DNA of 64,000 nt from Laburnicola sp. R22_1 (taxonomy: Eukaryota > Ascomycota > Dothideomycetes > Pleosporales > Didymosphaeriaceae). Positions 31,230 to 43,362 of the stretch are shown here, piece after piece; positions within the stretch are counted from its first letter, which is position 1, and each line of letters begins with the position of its first letter. The notes below the pieces were generated by a model, which ran no database searches, was not told the DNA's origin, and saw nothing but the letters and a program-made list of their open reading frames with translations. The stretch spans positions 2,356,001 to 2,420,000 of the forward strand of contig JACONQ010000010.1 in the NCBI GenBank assembly GCA_014281115.1. Direction: 5' to 3'. The translations under genes were made by a program, and so were the position numbers.

Positions 31230-32483
31230 ATGGCTTCTGCATGCAATTGCGTCGCTGGTGCGGTGCGAGGTCTTACGGCGGTACCCGCGTTCCGCCTCCC
31301 CATCCAACCCTCCGCGCGCCGAACTTTCGCATCTATCCACAGCTCCAAGACAACCGCCCCCCTACGAGCCCTAGCAAGCAACGAAGCACAATGCGCCCTG
31401 GAAACCCGAAAGAGCGCTCTAGAAACCGCTAGACGAACAAATGGCGTCCAGCGGCAACTCAGAACCTTCTCGAGCACGATACCGCGACACAAGCTCAAGA
31501 CGATAGAGCAAGTGCGCGCACGGAATAAGGGCGGGGTATGAATATCCTGCTCTATAAATTTCCAGATTTTGGATATGGAAAGCATGGTTGCTGACCTGCA
31601 TGCATACAGCCGTTCAACCTGACAGCCGCCGTCGTCTTCATTGGCGCTGCGTGCGGACTATACGCGTATTTTACGCATGAGAAAGAGCGCTTGGCGCGCC
31701 AGCGGATAGCGAATCAGACCAAGGGGGTTGGGAAGCCCAAGGTGGGAGGGCCGTTTGATTTGGTGGACCACAATGGGAAGCAGTTCACGCACGAGGATCT
31801 GCTGGGGAAGTACTCGCTGGTACGTGATCCACAAACTGGACCAAGTCTCGGCTGGACTTTATTTCAGTACGAGACGTGATTCGGATACACATACTAACGT
31901 CCAGATGCGCAGGTATATTTCGGCTTCACACACTGCCCGGACATCTGCCCAGACGAGCTCGACAAGATGGCCCTCATGTACGACAAGGTCAAGGAGAAAT
32001 GCGGCGATGTCCTCGTCCCCATCATGATTACCTGCGACCCTGCGCGCGACACGCCGCCGGTGCTGAAGGAGTACTTGGCTGAGTTCCACCCGGCGATCCT
32101 GGGGTTGACGGGCACATACGACAATATCAAGCAGACGTGCAAGGAGTATCGCGTGTATTTTAGCACGCCGTCGCATGTGAAGCCCGGGCAGGATTATCTG
32201 GTCGATCATAGCATCTACTTCTACCTCATGGGTATGTTTGCATGCCCTTTTACTATCCCGCACGTAGATAAGTAGCGTGCGGTGATGTCGCTGATGCGCG
32301 TCACGCTCCCTGACATACGTTATCGCGAACCACCGAGAACGCTCTACTAACGCTACCACAGACCCAGAAGGCGACTTCGTCGAAGCCATCGGCCGCAACT
32401 TCACGGCCGACCAGGCTGCAAAGGTAATCTCAGACCACATCAAAGACTGGGAAAAGCCACTGAAAAAGGACCGCTGGACTTGA
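31230..32483 (+). CDS. SCO1: SCO1 copper chaperone for cytochrome c oxidase
   Basis: Four exons, join(31230..31535,31610..31819,31913..32231,32362..32483), introns 74, 93 and 130 bp, 318 aa. Residues 1-75 are a basic, Ser/Ala-rich mitochondrial presequence. One membrane anchor follows at about 106-124 (AAVVFIGAACGLYAYF), then a thioredoxin-like domain with the copper ligands Cys180 and Cys184 (CPDIC) and His271 (VDHSIYFYLM). GPFDLVDHNG and YFGFTHCPDICP are family signatures. The protein loads copper into the CuA site of Cox2 in the mitochondrial intermembrane space. Confidence 0.96.
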
Positions 32484-33362
32484 GGGATGCGTATAGCAGT
32501 CGTCGACATGCGATTGTCACCCATCTGTCTTGGACGACATGCTGTGCTGTTCTTCGGCGGAAAGATGGCAGGTCATGGATGCCTTGTATGTGTAGCTCGA
32601 TTGTATCATACAGATATATTTTGTACACTAGAAATCTATCGTGTATCAATCATTGTCATTGTGCTCCTTTGGCTATTTGAAAACGTACCGTTGTGCAGCT
32701 GCTGTACACTCAGGTATTCCCAAGAATACAACTACAACGTAAGGTCCTTGCCCGTGCAGCTCGAGGTAGGTACGTTACCTTGGTGCGCAACGCAATCAGC
32801 AACTTGGAAGCTACCTTTAGTTTTGCGGCACGGCTGTTAAGCGTCTAGAATCGCTGCACCGAGTGGTGGGAAGTGTATTGGGAAGGTACCTAGGTAGGGT
32901 GGTGGTCATGTGCCTTTCTTTGGGCCTCGATAGTCTACGCCGCATGGGTGGAGCTGGGTGGAGCTGGAGATAAGCTTCGCCGTAGGGTGACGGCGAAGGA
33001 TGCGCTGGCAGGGGTTAGAGAGACCGTAGACGGTAGACCATGGACGGTAGCGTGTAGGCGAGCCGCGAGGAGCGGAGTTACTGTGCCTCGGGGTCGGGGG
33101 GCGCCGGTGACCTCGGGAGAGATGGGGAGGGGAGGGAGGCACAGTTCCGTCACCAGCGGTTTCCTCTGGAGAGGAGTGGGCTTCGTTATACTTAACTTAT
33201 CAGCTTGCATGGTAGGTAGTCGTCATAAAGTGTAGGTATATATACATTATTAATGAGTAGACTACATGACGCCACTTCACATCACATCACATCACACCAT
33301 AGACATGTGCTGGTGCCTTGCGCATCCATCCATACTCTATACGATTCCACGTATCCAAGTCC

Positions 33363-33390
33363 CTACCTACCTACCTACCTACCTACCTAC
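33363..33390 (+). repeat. (CTAC)7 microsatellite
   Basis: Seven perfect tetranucleotide copies. Confidence 0.95.
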
Positions 33391-33742
33391 CCATTCCCTC
33401 CAACAGCATAATAATCCAACATCTCCAGCCCCAACCCCAAAACAAAACCACCATCAGTACAAGATTGTCAAAATACCACACAACCACCGACACGAACAAA
33501 CGGGTCGGCAACGAAAAACAAAAACAAAAACTCTATTCCACTTCACGCCACTCCACTCCACTAGTTTCCTCTACATAGTACAAGCACCACCACACGCGTT
33601 TCAAGCTTTCAACGCTCTAGTTTGGCTCCGCTTGGGTATACGCGCCGGGGCTAGCTACCGGATACGAGGTCGTCGGTGGGGACCGTGGGGTGGGGACGTT
33701 TGCCGCGGCCCGCTGGCATCATGAACATGTCGATAAATAAAA

Positions 33743-33768
33743 AGATAGATAGATAGATAAATAGATAA
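33743..33768 (+). repeat. GATA-type microsatellite
   Basis: GATAGATAGATAGATA followed by AATAGATAAAT, slightly imperfect. Confidence 0.9.
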
Positions 33769-34588
33769 ATCGTGCGAGATGTTGTGTGATGCGAGAAAAG
33801 CCAGGTGGCGATTTTGCGACGATGAGAGGGTAAACCATGAAGTAGAAGTGCGTCCGACTCCAAAGACGTTCGTTGATATCAAGGGTGGGTATTTTCCGTC
33901 TTTCGCGCGCACACAGACCAGGCAAAGCCTCGCCCAAAGTCAAAGCTGAAGCCAAAGCGCAGACACTCCACCTTCCTAATACAGCAAGCAAGCATCGGCC
34001 GACCCGCCCTCTCTACGTTCATCTGGAAAAGTGTGCCGCCTAGTGGCAGGCTGATTGACAGAGGAAGAGGCGCGGGCTTCTTATCGCAATAGTTGTTGCC
34101 CGCTTTTGGAGTCTACCGGTGGTAAATTGTAATACCACTGTAATACCTCTGGCGGAGTACGCCGTGTCCGTTCACATGGTGTTATCGCTCGAGGACCGCA
34201 ACTATTCCCGTCTGGGTGCGGGCGCGAAACAAGCCCGCCACCGTTCCAGCAAGGCTTCATATTGATATCGTCCCTCCATGGCTGTGTATCTGATAAATGA
34301 ACATGAACGAACACGGTGCTCGCCACATCCTCTCGAAGATGTGCTTCCACGCTGATGGAGGACTGTCCTTTGAACCAATTCGGCAGGCCGGCACGCACCT
34401 CTTGCCCTGATGTGCTACATGGATCCCAGCCCGAGGACTGGACCTCGCCGCATCTTCACCTGCGTTGCCCGATGAGGCTGCTCGCCCGGGTCGTCGCTCC
34501 GTTGCGATAACCCCAGCGGCGGACCAGACATAGGTATGCGGCATGGGCTTCGTTTCTGCGTTGCGCCGCCGTGGATAGCGCCTTGCTG

Positions 34589-34621
34589 CATCTGCTATGT
34601 TCGAAAATCGGGGGATTTCTT
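34589..34621 (+). repeat. Left inverted repeat flanking the AT-rich block
   Basis: CATCTGCTATGTTCGA then AATCGGGGGATTTCTT with one differing base between them, matched inversely at 39230-39262. Weaker similarity may extend outward (CCCCAGCGGCGGA at 34511-34523 versus CCCCAGCAGCGGA inverse at 39470-39482). Confidence 0.88.
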
Positions 34622-36817
34622 AGCGGACTGCGTAAATTTTTCCCCACCACCCAATTTGTGTGAGACTTGTAAATTTGGCCAGTTTTTCAGCGAAGGATCC
34701 TAATCACGCGCATATAGTAAGTTAATACTTATAAGGCTATTTAGCCTAGTTATATAGCGTATACTAACGCGTTTTTTAGTGTTATAGCTATTATAAATAG
34801 TTAATTTTAACGCGGATTTAACACTAGGACCCTACACGCATACTTATATAGGTACAGCTCTTATACTATCCCTTTAGGCAGCTTTGTAAGTTGCGGGTAT
34901 AGTAGAGAAGACTAATTACTAGCTATTATACTAATACTAGGGTCTTAGCTATTATAGAGATAGCTATAGTAAAGCCTAAAAAGCTAGTAAAATTAGGCTA
35001 TAAGTTATCTAAGTTAAAGGCGTTAAACATGTTAAAAGTAATAACTTTAGCGCTAACGCTAACGCCTTTAATAGCGTCTTTAATATCGCCTAAAGTACTA
35101 TTACTAGGCTAAGCTATTATTATTCTATTATTTTCTCTACCTCTATAAGGTTATTCTATACTATTATTATTGTTACTACTAACTAAGCTAAAGTACACTA
35201 TATACCTTAACTATATTCTACGCGTTAATAAGCTTATTAAAGTTAAAAACTTTAACTTTAGTACCTATTACAATTTTCTTATAAGCGAGCTAAAGGACAA
35301 GCTAGGAGACCTAATTATAGACCCTAGGTCTAGAGTTAAGAGTAGAGACTACTACCTTTTAATAATAAGTATTACCTTTAAGGTTATATTAAAGGGAATA
35401 TAGAAATATAAAACTTTTATAAAGTTAAGCCTAGAGTTAGGCGCTATATTAATAGAGTTTATAGATTAGTAAGTTCTACTATTTAAGAGAGTTAATAGTG
35501 TCTAATTTAAGGTAGAGATAAAAATTAAAGTCTAGAGTTAATTAAAGGCCTTTTCTTATAATCACGCTGTTAACAAGCTATTATTAGATATACTAGAGAA
35601 GCCTACTACTATCTATGCTATAGTAAGTAGTAGTAGAAGTTATACTTTGCGTATAGTAGTAGAGCAAAGGTAGTAGAAGTAGGTAGAGACTTAACTAAAT
35701 ACTACTAAGTTTATTAGTTATCTCTATAAGTGTTAGATTTACTATAAGAACCTCTATAATAACTATAGCCTTTAGTGCTAGGTAAACCCGCTAAGTTATA
35801 AGCACTTTAAAATCTACACTGCTAATAATAAGACTTAGGTAAAGTATTAGTTAAAGAAATAGCTAGGCGTCTATATTAAGACTCTGCTATAGCAGCTTAT
35901 TAACTATTAGCGTACTAACTATAGTAATAAGCTACGCATTAATAGGCACACCTATAAAAATAAAAGTAAGAAGAAGTATAAAGGTGGTAATAGTAATAAC
36001 TTTAATAAGTTATTCTCTAACGTAGTAGAGATAAAGCGTATAAAATAGAAGATAGCTAGATATAAGATAGAGTATTAGATTAGTTATTTAGAAAAGGAAA
36101 AAGAGGAGCATAAGGAGCAAAGAAAGCAGCTTAGGCTAGAGAAGAAGTACTAGTAATATTACCTAAATCTTTAGTATTAATAGTAGGGCTAGCCTTACAA
36201 TCTATTACTATTAGTTTCTTCTATTATGTCTTTTACGTCTATTAATTATATTAAGGCTTCTACGCCTACTTTTTAAGCTATCCCTTCTCTTAATACACTC
36301 TTATTAAGTCCTATACACTTAGGTAGAGATAATAGAGACTCTATAAAGGAGTTATTTTAGTGGCTTGTTAATAAGTAGACTTTAGACAAATAGTATGACT
36401 ATACGTAGATCATAGAGATAGCACTTAAATAATAGTAGACGATTAACAATCTTCGCTATATATTAAACTCTAGAAGTAACCTATATAATATTACCATATA
36501 GTTTAAATTAAAGGATAAAGTTATTTACTACTTTGTAAAGAATATACGCGCATTTAAGCCTTTATATTATATAGCGTTAAGTCTCTAGAATATATTACGT
36601 AGTGGCGGTAGCGATGTCTAGAATAATAGAGTAATGTTTAGTTAATATTTATTTCTATAGTTTATAGCGTTATTTATATAGAGATATTTCTAAAAGCCTA
36701 TTATAGTTGTATAGTAGTAATAAGAACTATATTTATTATAATCTTACTATATATAAGTCTATGTTTTACTATAAATTACTATCAATCACTATAAATTTAA
36801 AAAAATTAAGAATTATA

Positions 36818-37015
36818 GTGACTCTAGAAACTCTAGTCTAAATCTACATATATAAAAGTAACCCCTAAAATTCTCTTTACTAGCTATATACATTTTTATA
36901 TATATATAGGTATAGATAGGAGTTTTAGGGGTTACTTTTATATGCTTAGATTTAGACTAGGGTTTCTAGAGTTACTTTTATATGTTTAGATTTAGACTAG
37001 GATTTTTAAAATTAC
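36818..37015. repeat. Long hairpin plus tandem copy inside the AT-rich block
   Basis: Arms 36818-36874 and 36918-36975 are inverse copies of about 57 bp with roughly seven mismatches, around a 43-bp AT loop. A third, direct, partial copy of the right arm follows at 36969-37015. The core shared text is CCCCTAAAA and TCTAAATCTA. Could be a MITE-like insertion nested in the element or subterminal repeats. Many mismatches are RIP-type transitions. Confidence 0.8.
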
Positions 37016-39229
37016 TATATAGAGTAAAAAAATTATAGCTTTCTTATTTAAATATAAATAAAGTAGTAGTAGTTACTATAGTAATAGTATATATTTATAG
37101 ATAAGTTTTATGCTCTCTATAATAAGCACCTTACTACTCTTACTACTACTACTATATTATTTGCTATTCTATTACTGCCTTTAAACTATAAGTTTTATAA
37201 GGCTATATATATTAAATCTAACGCTAAGAAAGTACTCTTACACCTCTTAAGTCCTCCCTATAGGGCCCTCCCGCTTTAGTAGGAGGTTACTATACTTAAA
37301 AGCCTCTTTAATAAGAATAATAATAATAACCCTTTTAACTTCTTCTACTTTTACTATATCTTACTACTATGCGCTAGTACCCTTTAGGAGCTTGCATTTA
37401 CGCAAGCCCTTAATACTCTACCTACCCCTAGTAAGCCTAGCCACCTTTTAGATTAAGACTAGTATATAAGAAGAAGTAGAGATAGTATCTAGTCTATACG
37501 CACCTTATATAGAATAATAAGTTTAGAAAAGAGTATTAGAAGATATATAAAAAGTGTTATAAGAGTTATTACTTTATACCTAGTGCGCCTATTTATTACC
37601 ACTAATAGACGTACTATTAATATAGAGAGTATATTTAGCTATCTAAGAATATTAGGAGCTAGTACTTAGAGTGTTAAATAAGTAGCTCTGCCTATAGCCT
37701 CTCTAGATATATATATAAGGCAAGAAGTATAGGAACTAGAGGTCTCCCTAGAAGACCCTATTAAAATAATTAGGAGAGGAAGTAGGCGTATAAGCGCAAG
37801 GTTAATAAGTATAGAAAGAATAGGTAGTGTAAGATAGTAGAGAAGTTGCAAGTTTAAGTAGTATTATAGCTATATATTATACTATATAATTATTAATAAG
37901 TTACTTATTATTATCTACAAAGTTAAAATTAAACTCCTACTATAGCTAATGCCTTGCCTCTAGCAATATATTCTTATTAATATATAGGCTACCTACTATA
38001 TACTTAAAGTACTTTCTTATAAACCTATTACACTTGCTTTTTATAATAGCTACCTATAGAAAGTCTCTAAAGTTTAAGCGCCTAAAATAACACTATATAA
38101 AGTAGAAGTTACAGTAAATTTATATCTTTAATACTAAGAAGGTAAGCTTAATAGGATTATAGTTAGGTAAGTATAGCAGTAAGTACTAAAGAATATAGCT
38201 AGCGCGCTTAATAATAGCGCGGACGTTATTATTAGTGTAAATAGACACATTATTAAGAATAATTACTATTAGCCTATTGCTATAAAAGGTGCGTAAAGTT
38301 AGAATTAATTATATCTTAATCTACTTAATAAATAGCTTAAAATTATAGTAGCCCTCTTTAATGCTATAGTAGGGTAAGTAGCTATACTTAATAGTATAGG
38401 CTAGCAGAATTGCCTATATATCCCTATAATATATATTCTAGGTATAATAACTCTCCTCCCTAATTTACGTGTACGCCTTATATTACTAGCCTAACTTTTT
38501 ATTAAAGATTACCTTATTAATAAAGTAAAGCTACTCCTAGGTATAGTAACTTATCTAGATATAGTAACCTTACCTTAAGTCCTTATTATAATTAATAGAG
38601 AAGGGCTTTAGTGTCTACTCTAACTATCTATTAGCTTTTAGGTACTGCTATACTAACGTATAGAAAATAACTAGACTATACTCTAGCACTAACTAGCGCA
38701 TAATCTTATTCTAGTATATTTATCTAAAATAAATAAGCTAATTAAATAGAGCCTTACTATCCTCCTCTAGTATCTTAGGCAACCTTTCTAGTCTCCTAGC
38801 AGGCTAATAAACGTTATTGTAAAGCCTTAGGTTACTTTAGATATTATTAATAGCATAATATAAGCAGGCCTTATAGGTAGTAATAGTGTATAAATACTAG
38901 CCTAATTTAGTAAACCTTTATATATTACAATAAGTACGCATAGAGAGACTATAGTTAATAAAATAGGCACCTAAAGTAGGCGTAGAAGCTTATAAATAGT
39001 AGACTAAAACACTATTAGCGGCATACGCAGCGTATATAGCTTCTATTAGGTCTCCTTTAATAACTATAACACTAAAAAACGCATTAGTATACACTTTATA
39101 GGCTATCTTTATAGTCTTAACTTATATAGAGATGCTAGCTGTTAATATAGAGTTAAAAACGCGTTACAATTAAATTTACGCGTTTAGTACAATTTTGGTG
39201 GGGGGAGAAAATCCCAAGATGGCGGTGCC

Positions 39230-39262
39230 AAGAAATCCCCCGATTGTCGAACATAGCAGATG
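39230..39262 (-). repeat. Right inverted repeat flanking the AT-rich block
   Basis: Inverse of 34589-34621 with one mismatch. Lies about 290 bp before the OPT transporter start codon. Confidence 0.88.
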
Positions 39263-39555
39263 GGGCAGGCGGCCTCTTGTGTAGAAGCTTGGGTGCATTT
39301 GGCTTTCCACTACATTGGCCGAGACCCACCAGAGAGCGGGGGCAGGGTTCGCGATACACAGTCGAGGTGCCTAAGCTGGCCGATAGACATGGGATTCCTG
39401 GTGGCAGCGACGTTGGGGCCCTGAATGGCCCGATGGAGCACCAGCAGCATATATTGTGTGCTGCACCCCTCCGCTGCTGGGGTCTTGTTATTGCGAGATC
39501 CCCTTGTCGCCCGGCCATCGTTGCGACAGCTGTAGGCACGGCAGAGTAATTCACC
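39263..39555. promoter_or_regulatory. Promoter region of the OPT transporter
   Basis: GC-normal 290 bp between the inverted repeat and the ATG. If the weaker inverted similarity at 39470-39497 is real, part of this promoter is itself element-derived. Confidence 0.45.
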
Positions 39556-42083
39556 ATGTCGAACAATCCGGAGGTGGTTGACGTGAATGTCGACCCCGTG
39601 GGGCAGGTCAACCCCAAAGTGTGAGTTTTATCTTTATCGCTGCGACGGGGGCATTATGTCATCTGTCGCATCTCTCAATTGACACTGGCTGATTGGGCAC
39701 AGCCCGGCGCTCACAGAAAAGGACAACACTTTCAACACGCCTGGGTCCACTGGCGCCTACGAGAAGGACCTCGAAGTCGAGCGCGTCCAATCTCTTGACA
39801 AGGAGCATCACGACGACTTTACCATCGATCCGTTTAAGCCGTTCAACGACCTACCATCAGAGGGCAAGCATATTCTGACTGTGCGAGCTCTTTTCGTCGG
39901 TCTTTGCTGTGGTGCTCTGGTCAACGCTTCCAATGTCTACCTTGGTCTGAAGACAGGATGGACGTTCACTGCGAATCTGTTTGGTGTAAGTTCAGTCTCA
40001 TCCGTTCGCAAGCGTGTTGAAGTGTAGAACACTTGCAACATGGGGCGATACAAAACCCGATGATCTAGTACGGTACATTCTCCGACCATCGACTGACAAA
40101 TGAAGGCTATCACCGGTTTTGCCGTCATCAAGTTCCTCTCCAAGACGGTGCCCAAGACCTGGCCATTGCTCGGTGGAGATTTTGGCCCTCGCGAAAACAA
40201 CATCTGCCAAACCGCCGCCATGGCCTCCGGTGGTCTATCCAGCGTTTTCGTCTCTGCGTTCCCTGCCATGTACCAACTCAAACTGCTGGGCGCGACGCCC
40301 AAAGACGACTACTGGTCGATCGTCGCTCTGGCAGCTGTTTCTGCATACTTTGGCTTCTTCTTTGCCACGCCTCGTAAGCTGCGCGTAGTCGTGAATCTCT
40401 CATGGATCGACTGACAAGACCCAAGTGCGTAAATTCTTCATCGTGTACGTGGCACGCGAGCTTCGCCTCATCTTCCCTACGCCTTCTGCGACTGCCATGA
40501 CGATCCGCTCCATGCACCAGGCCGTCACGGGGGAGGCTATCGCGAAGATGAAGATGAAGGGTTTGTCCCTTGCGTTCATGGGTGCGGTAATCCTGCGTGT
40601 TGTCTCGCAGTACGCCGTCGGAATCCTATGGGATTGGCACTTTTTCGCCTGGTTCCATATCTGGGGTAACTACCACACCCATGCGCTAGCCGTCGAGAGC
40701 TGGGGCTGGTTCATCGAATGGACTCCTGCTTTCATCGGTAGCGGTATGCTCGTTGGCCTGAACGTCGCGATCTCGTTCTTAGCCGGCTCCATCATCGCCT
40801 GGGGGATCATTGGTCCCGCTCTCGTGCACAACGGTGCAGCCTGGGGCACCAACATCGGCGAGGGCACAAAATGGGACGGCTACACCAATTTTGCATCCTT
40901 GAGCTTGGCCGCCTGCAACAAGGACAACCCGTCTCCTCGATACTGGCTTCTGTGGCCTGGCGTCCTGCTGATGATTACAGTCTCCTTCACCGAGCTTGTT
41001 CTGCAGTACAAGGTCATTTTCTTCGGCTTCAGGGCACTCTACCGTGGTATTACCGCTGGTCTCTACGCATTGGGCCAGAGTGCTGGTAAGGAATGGACTT
41101 CCTTCAAGAAGGCTGGCGAACAGGCCGACGAAGATCTCGTCGAGGACTCAGCCGCACCGCATGAGCAGGTGAAGTTGTGGATGTGGGCCCCCGGTCTTCT
41201 CCTAAGCATTATTTGCATCTGCATCGTTCTTGGCGTCCAGCACGACATGCCGGTTGGGATGTCAATCCTATCCGTGGTCCTCGCCTTCTTCTTCTCCTTC
41301 GTCGCCATCCAGTGCACGGGTGTTACCGACATCACCCCTCTGACTGCCGCCTCCAAGGCTTCCCAGATCATTCTCGGTGGCGCGACTAAGGGTGAGCACT
41401 GGGATATCACCAAGGCCCAAAGACTCAATCTCTTCGGTGGAGCCATGGCCAGTATGGGCGCCAGTCAAGCCACGGATTTGGTCTGCGACTTCAGGACTGG
41501 GTTCCTGCTCCGCACTCCTCCCATCTCCCAGTGGATCGCTCAGGGTCTCGGCACCATTGTGGCCATCTTCCTCGCGCCGGCAATGTTCCAGCTCTTCGCG
41601 ACCGCCTACCCTTGCATCATTGACATCGACGCCGAGACTTGCGCTTTCGGTATCCCGTCCGTTGCAGCGTGGCGTGCGACCGCCGTTGCCGTCACTGACC
41701 CGACCTTCCCCATCCCGCCCTCGTCCGGCTACTTCGCCATCGCCTTCGCTGTCTTCGGGTCCCTGATGGTATTCGTCCGCCACTACTTCTGGGTCGGCAA
41801 TCTCGAGTGGATGAAGAAGTACCACCCCAACATGATGTGCATTGCTCTCGCATTCGTCCTGGCGCAGACGCAATACGGAACCGCCATGACGATCGGTGCT
41901 GCTATTGCCGCCTACTGGCAGGCCAAGAACCCCGAGCACTTCGACATCTACGGTTACGCGATGGCCGCGGGTCTCATCGCTGGCGAGGGTATCGGCGGTG
42001 TCATCAACGCCGTGTTCCAAGTTGCTGGCATTGCGGGTGACAAGTATGGCACGCAGATTGCGTGCCCCGGTGATGCCTGCTAG
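39556..42083 (+). CDS. OPT-superfamily oligopeptide/metal-chelate transporter
   Basis: Four exons, join(39556..39620,39703..39985,40106..40373,40426..42083), introns 82, 120 and 52 bp, 757 aa. After an acidic N-terminus the OPT fold begins with LTVRALFVGLCCGALVNASNVYLGLKTGWTFTANLFG, a hallmark split here over two exons' worth of sequence, and continues through about 14-16 hydrophobic segments. ENNICQTAAMASGG is the second family signature. It belongs to the YGL114W-like branch rather than the classical OPT1 peptide carriers. Substrates in this branch are poorly known, with peptides, glutathione or metal chelates all possible. Confidence 0.92.
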
Positions 42084-43362
42084 TAAGCTTGATACCGGAG
42101 AGGAATGAGAAGGGACGGAAAGGCTTCGTTTGGACCGACATGTCGTGACCAAATATGTATCCGCGATATACCATGTTGTTTTACGAATTTATGTAGATAC
42201 CTACAAGTTAATGCACTCACGATACTGAGTTGAGTTGGATGCCTTGCTTGCTTGTGGCATTGACATGTCGTCACATGGTGTTTGTGTCTTCGGATCTCTT
42301 CACAGTCTGTTGGAAAGATGTGACTGCACTCGACCACGTACGTGCTGTACATCTTCCCGAGGTCGCAGGCATTGCAGCTGTGCGCAAAGATCGTGAAAGC
42401 TGTTTCGCGCAAGAATCTTGAGTCGGCTTGATAGTATGCTGCCTGACTCAGGCTGCCCACGCAGCACACTCCCACTCGAGGCTCTCGGCCACTTGGAAGC
42501 ATCCCACACACCTGACGCGGCTCAATGGCAATGTGACACTTCCACAAGCCAGCGGGAGGAGCCGCTGAGGCATGCATTGCCTTGAATGCGGTGCCACAGT
42601 CCGAGGAGTTGCCTTGACTCGCGGCCGCCGACGCGTCTGAGGCTCGAGAGGTTTCAGATGCGTTTGTGTGGCTCCCGCAATTGCATCCTTCGATATTGAC
42701 TTTTGCGGCCTTCAATCTTGAAGATCGATCGGTTGTTTGAAATGTTCCGTCTAGAAGAGATGGTATTTGGAATTTTAGATGTGCATGAGATGAGACGGGA
42801 AAGTTTGTTGGGGTTCATCGTAGTTAAGGATTTTGTGTGAGGTGTTCCGAGGTTCCGAGGTTCCGAGTTCCGATGGAACATCAACACCACGTCAAATACT
42901 AACCCTCTATCACGACGACAAGTCTTCCACCACAGCACCTGTCCGTTCCGACGATGCCAATTCCCCAAATGATTATCCGAAGTACCATCCCCGACCTCCT
43001 GCCATGGCCGAGGAACCAGCCAAGCGACCCCCTAATGCCTCAAAACGGTTTCAGCTTCGCCTCCGCAAAATCACAGGCCCACTCTGTACCTCACACCACC
43101 AGCATCAAAAGCTCAGCATGCGCTGCTTCAGCATGACAATCCTCATGAGTCTCCTGGCCGGCCCTGATTTTCGGTCCGTTACGTTGTAATTTGTATTTTT
43201 TTTTCTAGATACCTTCGTTGCATTGATTGCACGGCTTTGATTCTTCTTCGTCTTTAAGCCGGTCTTTTTTTTCGTTCTATACACACGCCGATTCTATTTT
43301 TCTGGACATATCAGTATTCATCTGGATCCGGTTTTACCACTTCCGTAACCCAGCCCAAGGAA
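42084..43362. other. Intergenic region
   Basis: 1.28 kb between two plus-strand genes. A 211-codon minus-strand ORF at 42080-42715 is Cys/His-rich but has no recognisable domain and overlaps the end of the OPT gene, so it is not called. The final 150 bp contain T-rich tracts expected of a leader. Confidence 0.5.

Larger units (their letters stand above)
32484..34588. other. Gene-poor 2.1-kb stretch with microsatellites
   Basis: No credible gene: ORFs up to 152 codons are low-complexity or overlap in opposite frames. Contains CACAT repeats at about 33277-33297, (CTAC)7 at 33363-33390 and a GATA/AATA run at 33743-33768. It leads into the RIP-affected block. Confidence 0.55.
34589..39262. mobile_element. 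AT-rich, heavily RIPped repeat element of unknown type
   Basis: From about 34690 to 39165 the sequence turns abruptly AT-rich and is dominated by TpA (CTATAATAACTATAG-type text) while CpA and TpG almost vanish, the product of RIP on a repeated element. Stop codons fill all frames, so the original proteins cannot be read. The block is bracketed by a 33-bp inverted repeat with one mismatch at 34589-34621 and 39230-39262, and further inside both ends share a TTTTCCCCACCA-like stretch, so a terminal-inverted-repeat DNA transposon of about 4.7 kb is my best guess. Class not determined; no target duplication found. Confidence 0.65.

Noticed and set aside
33266..33724. 152-codon plus-strand ORF
   Set aside because: Its reading is dominated by the CTAC microsatellite and A-rich low-complexity sequence; no domain.
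42080..42715. 211-codon Cys/His-rich minus-strand ORF
   Set aside because: No spacing of Cys/His that matches a zinc finger or secreted Cys-rich protein, no signal peptide, and it overlaps the 3' end of the OPT gene.
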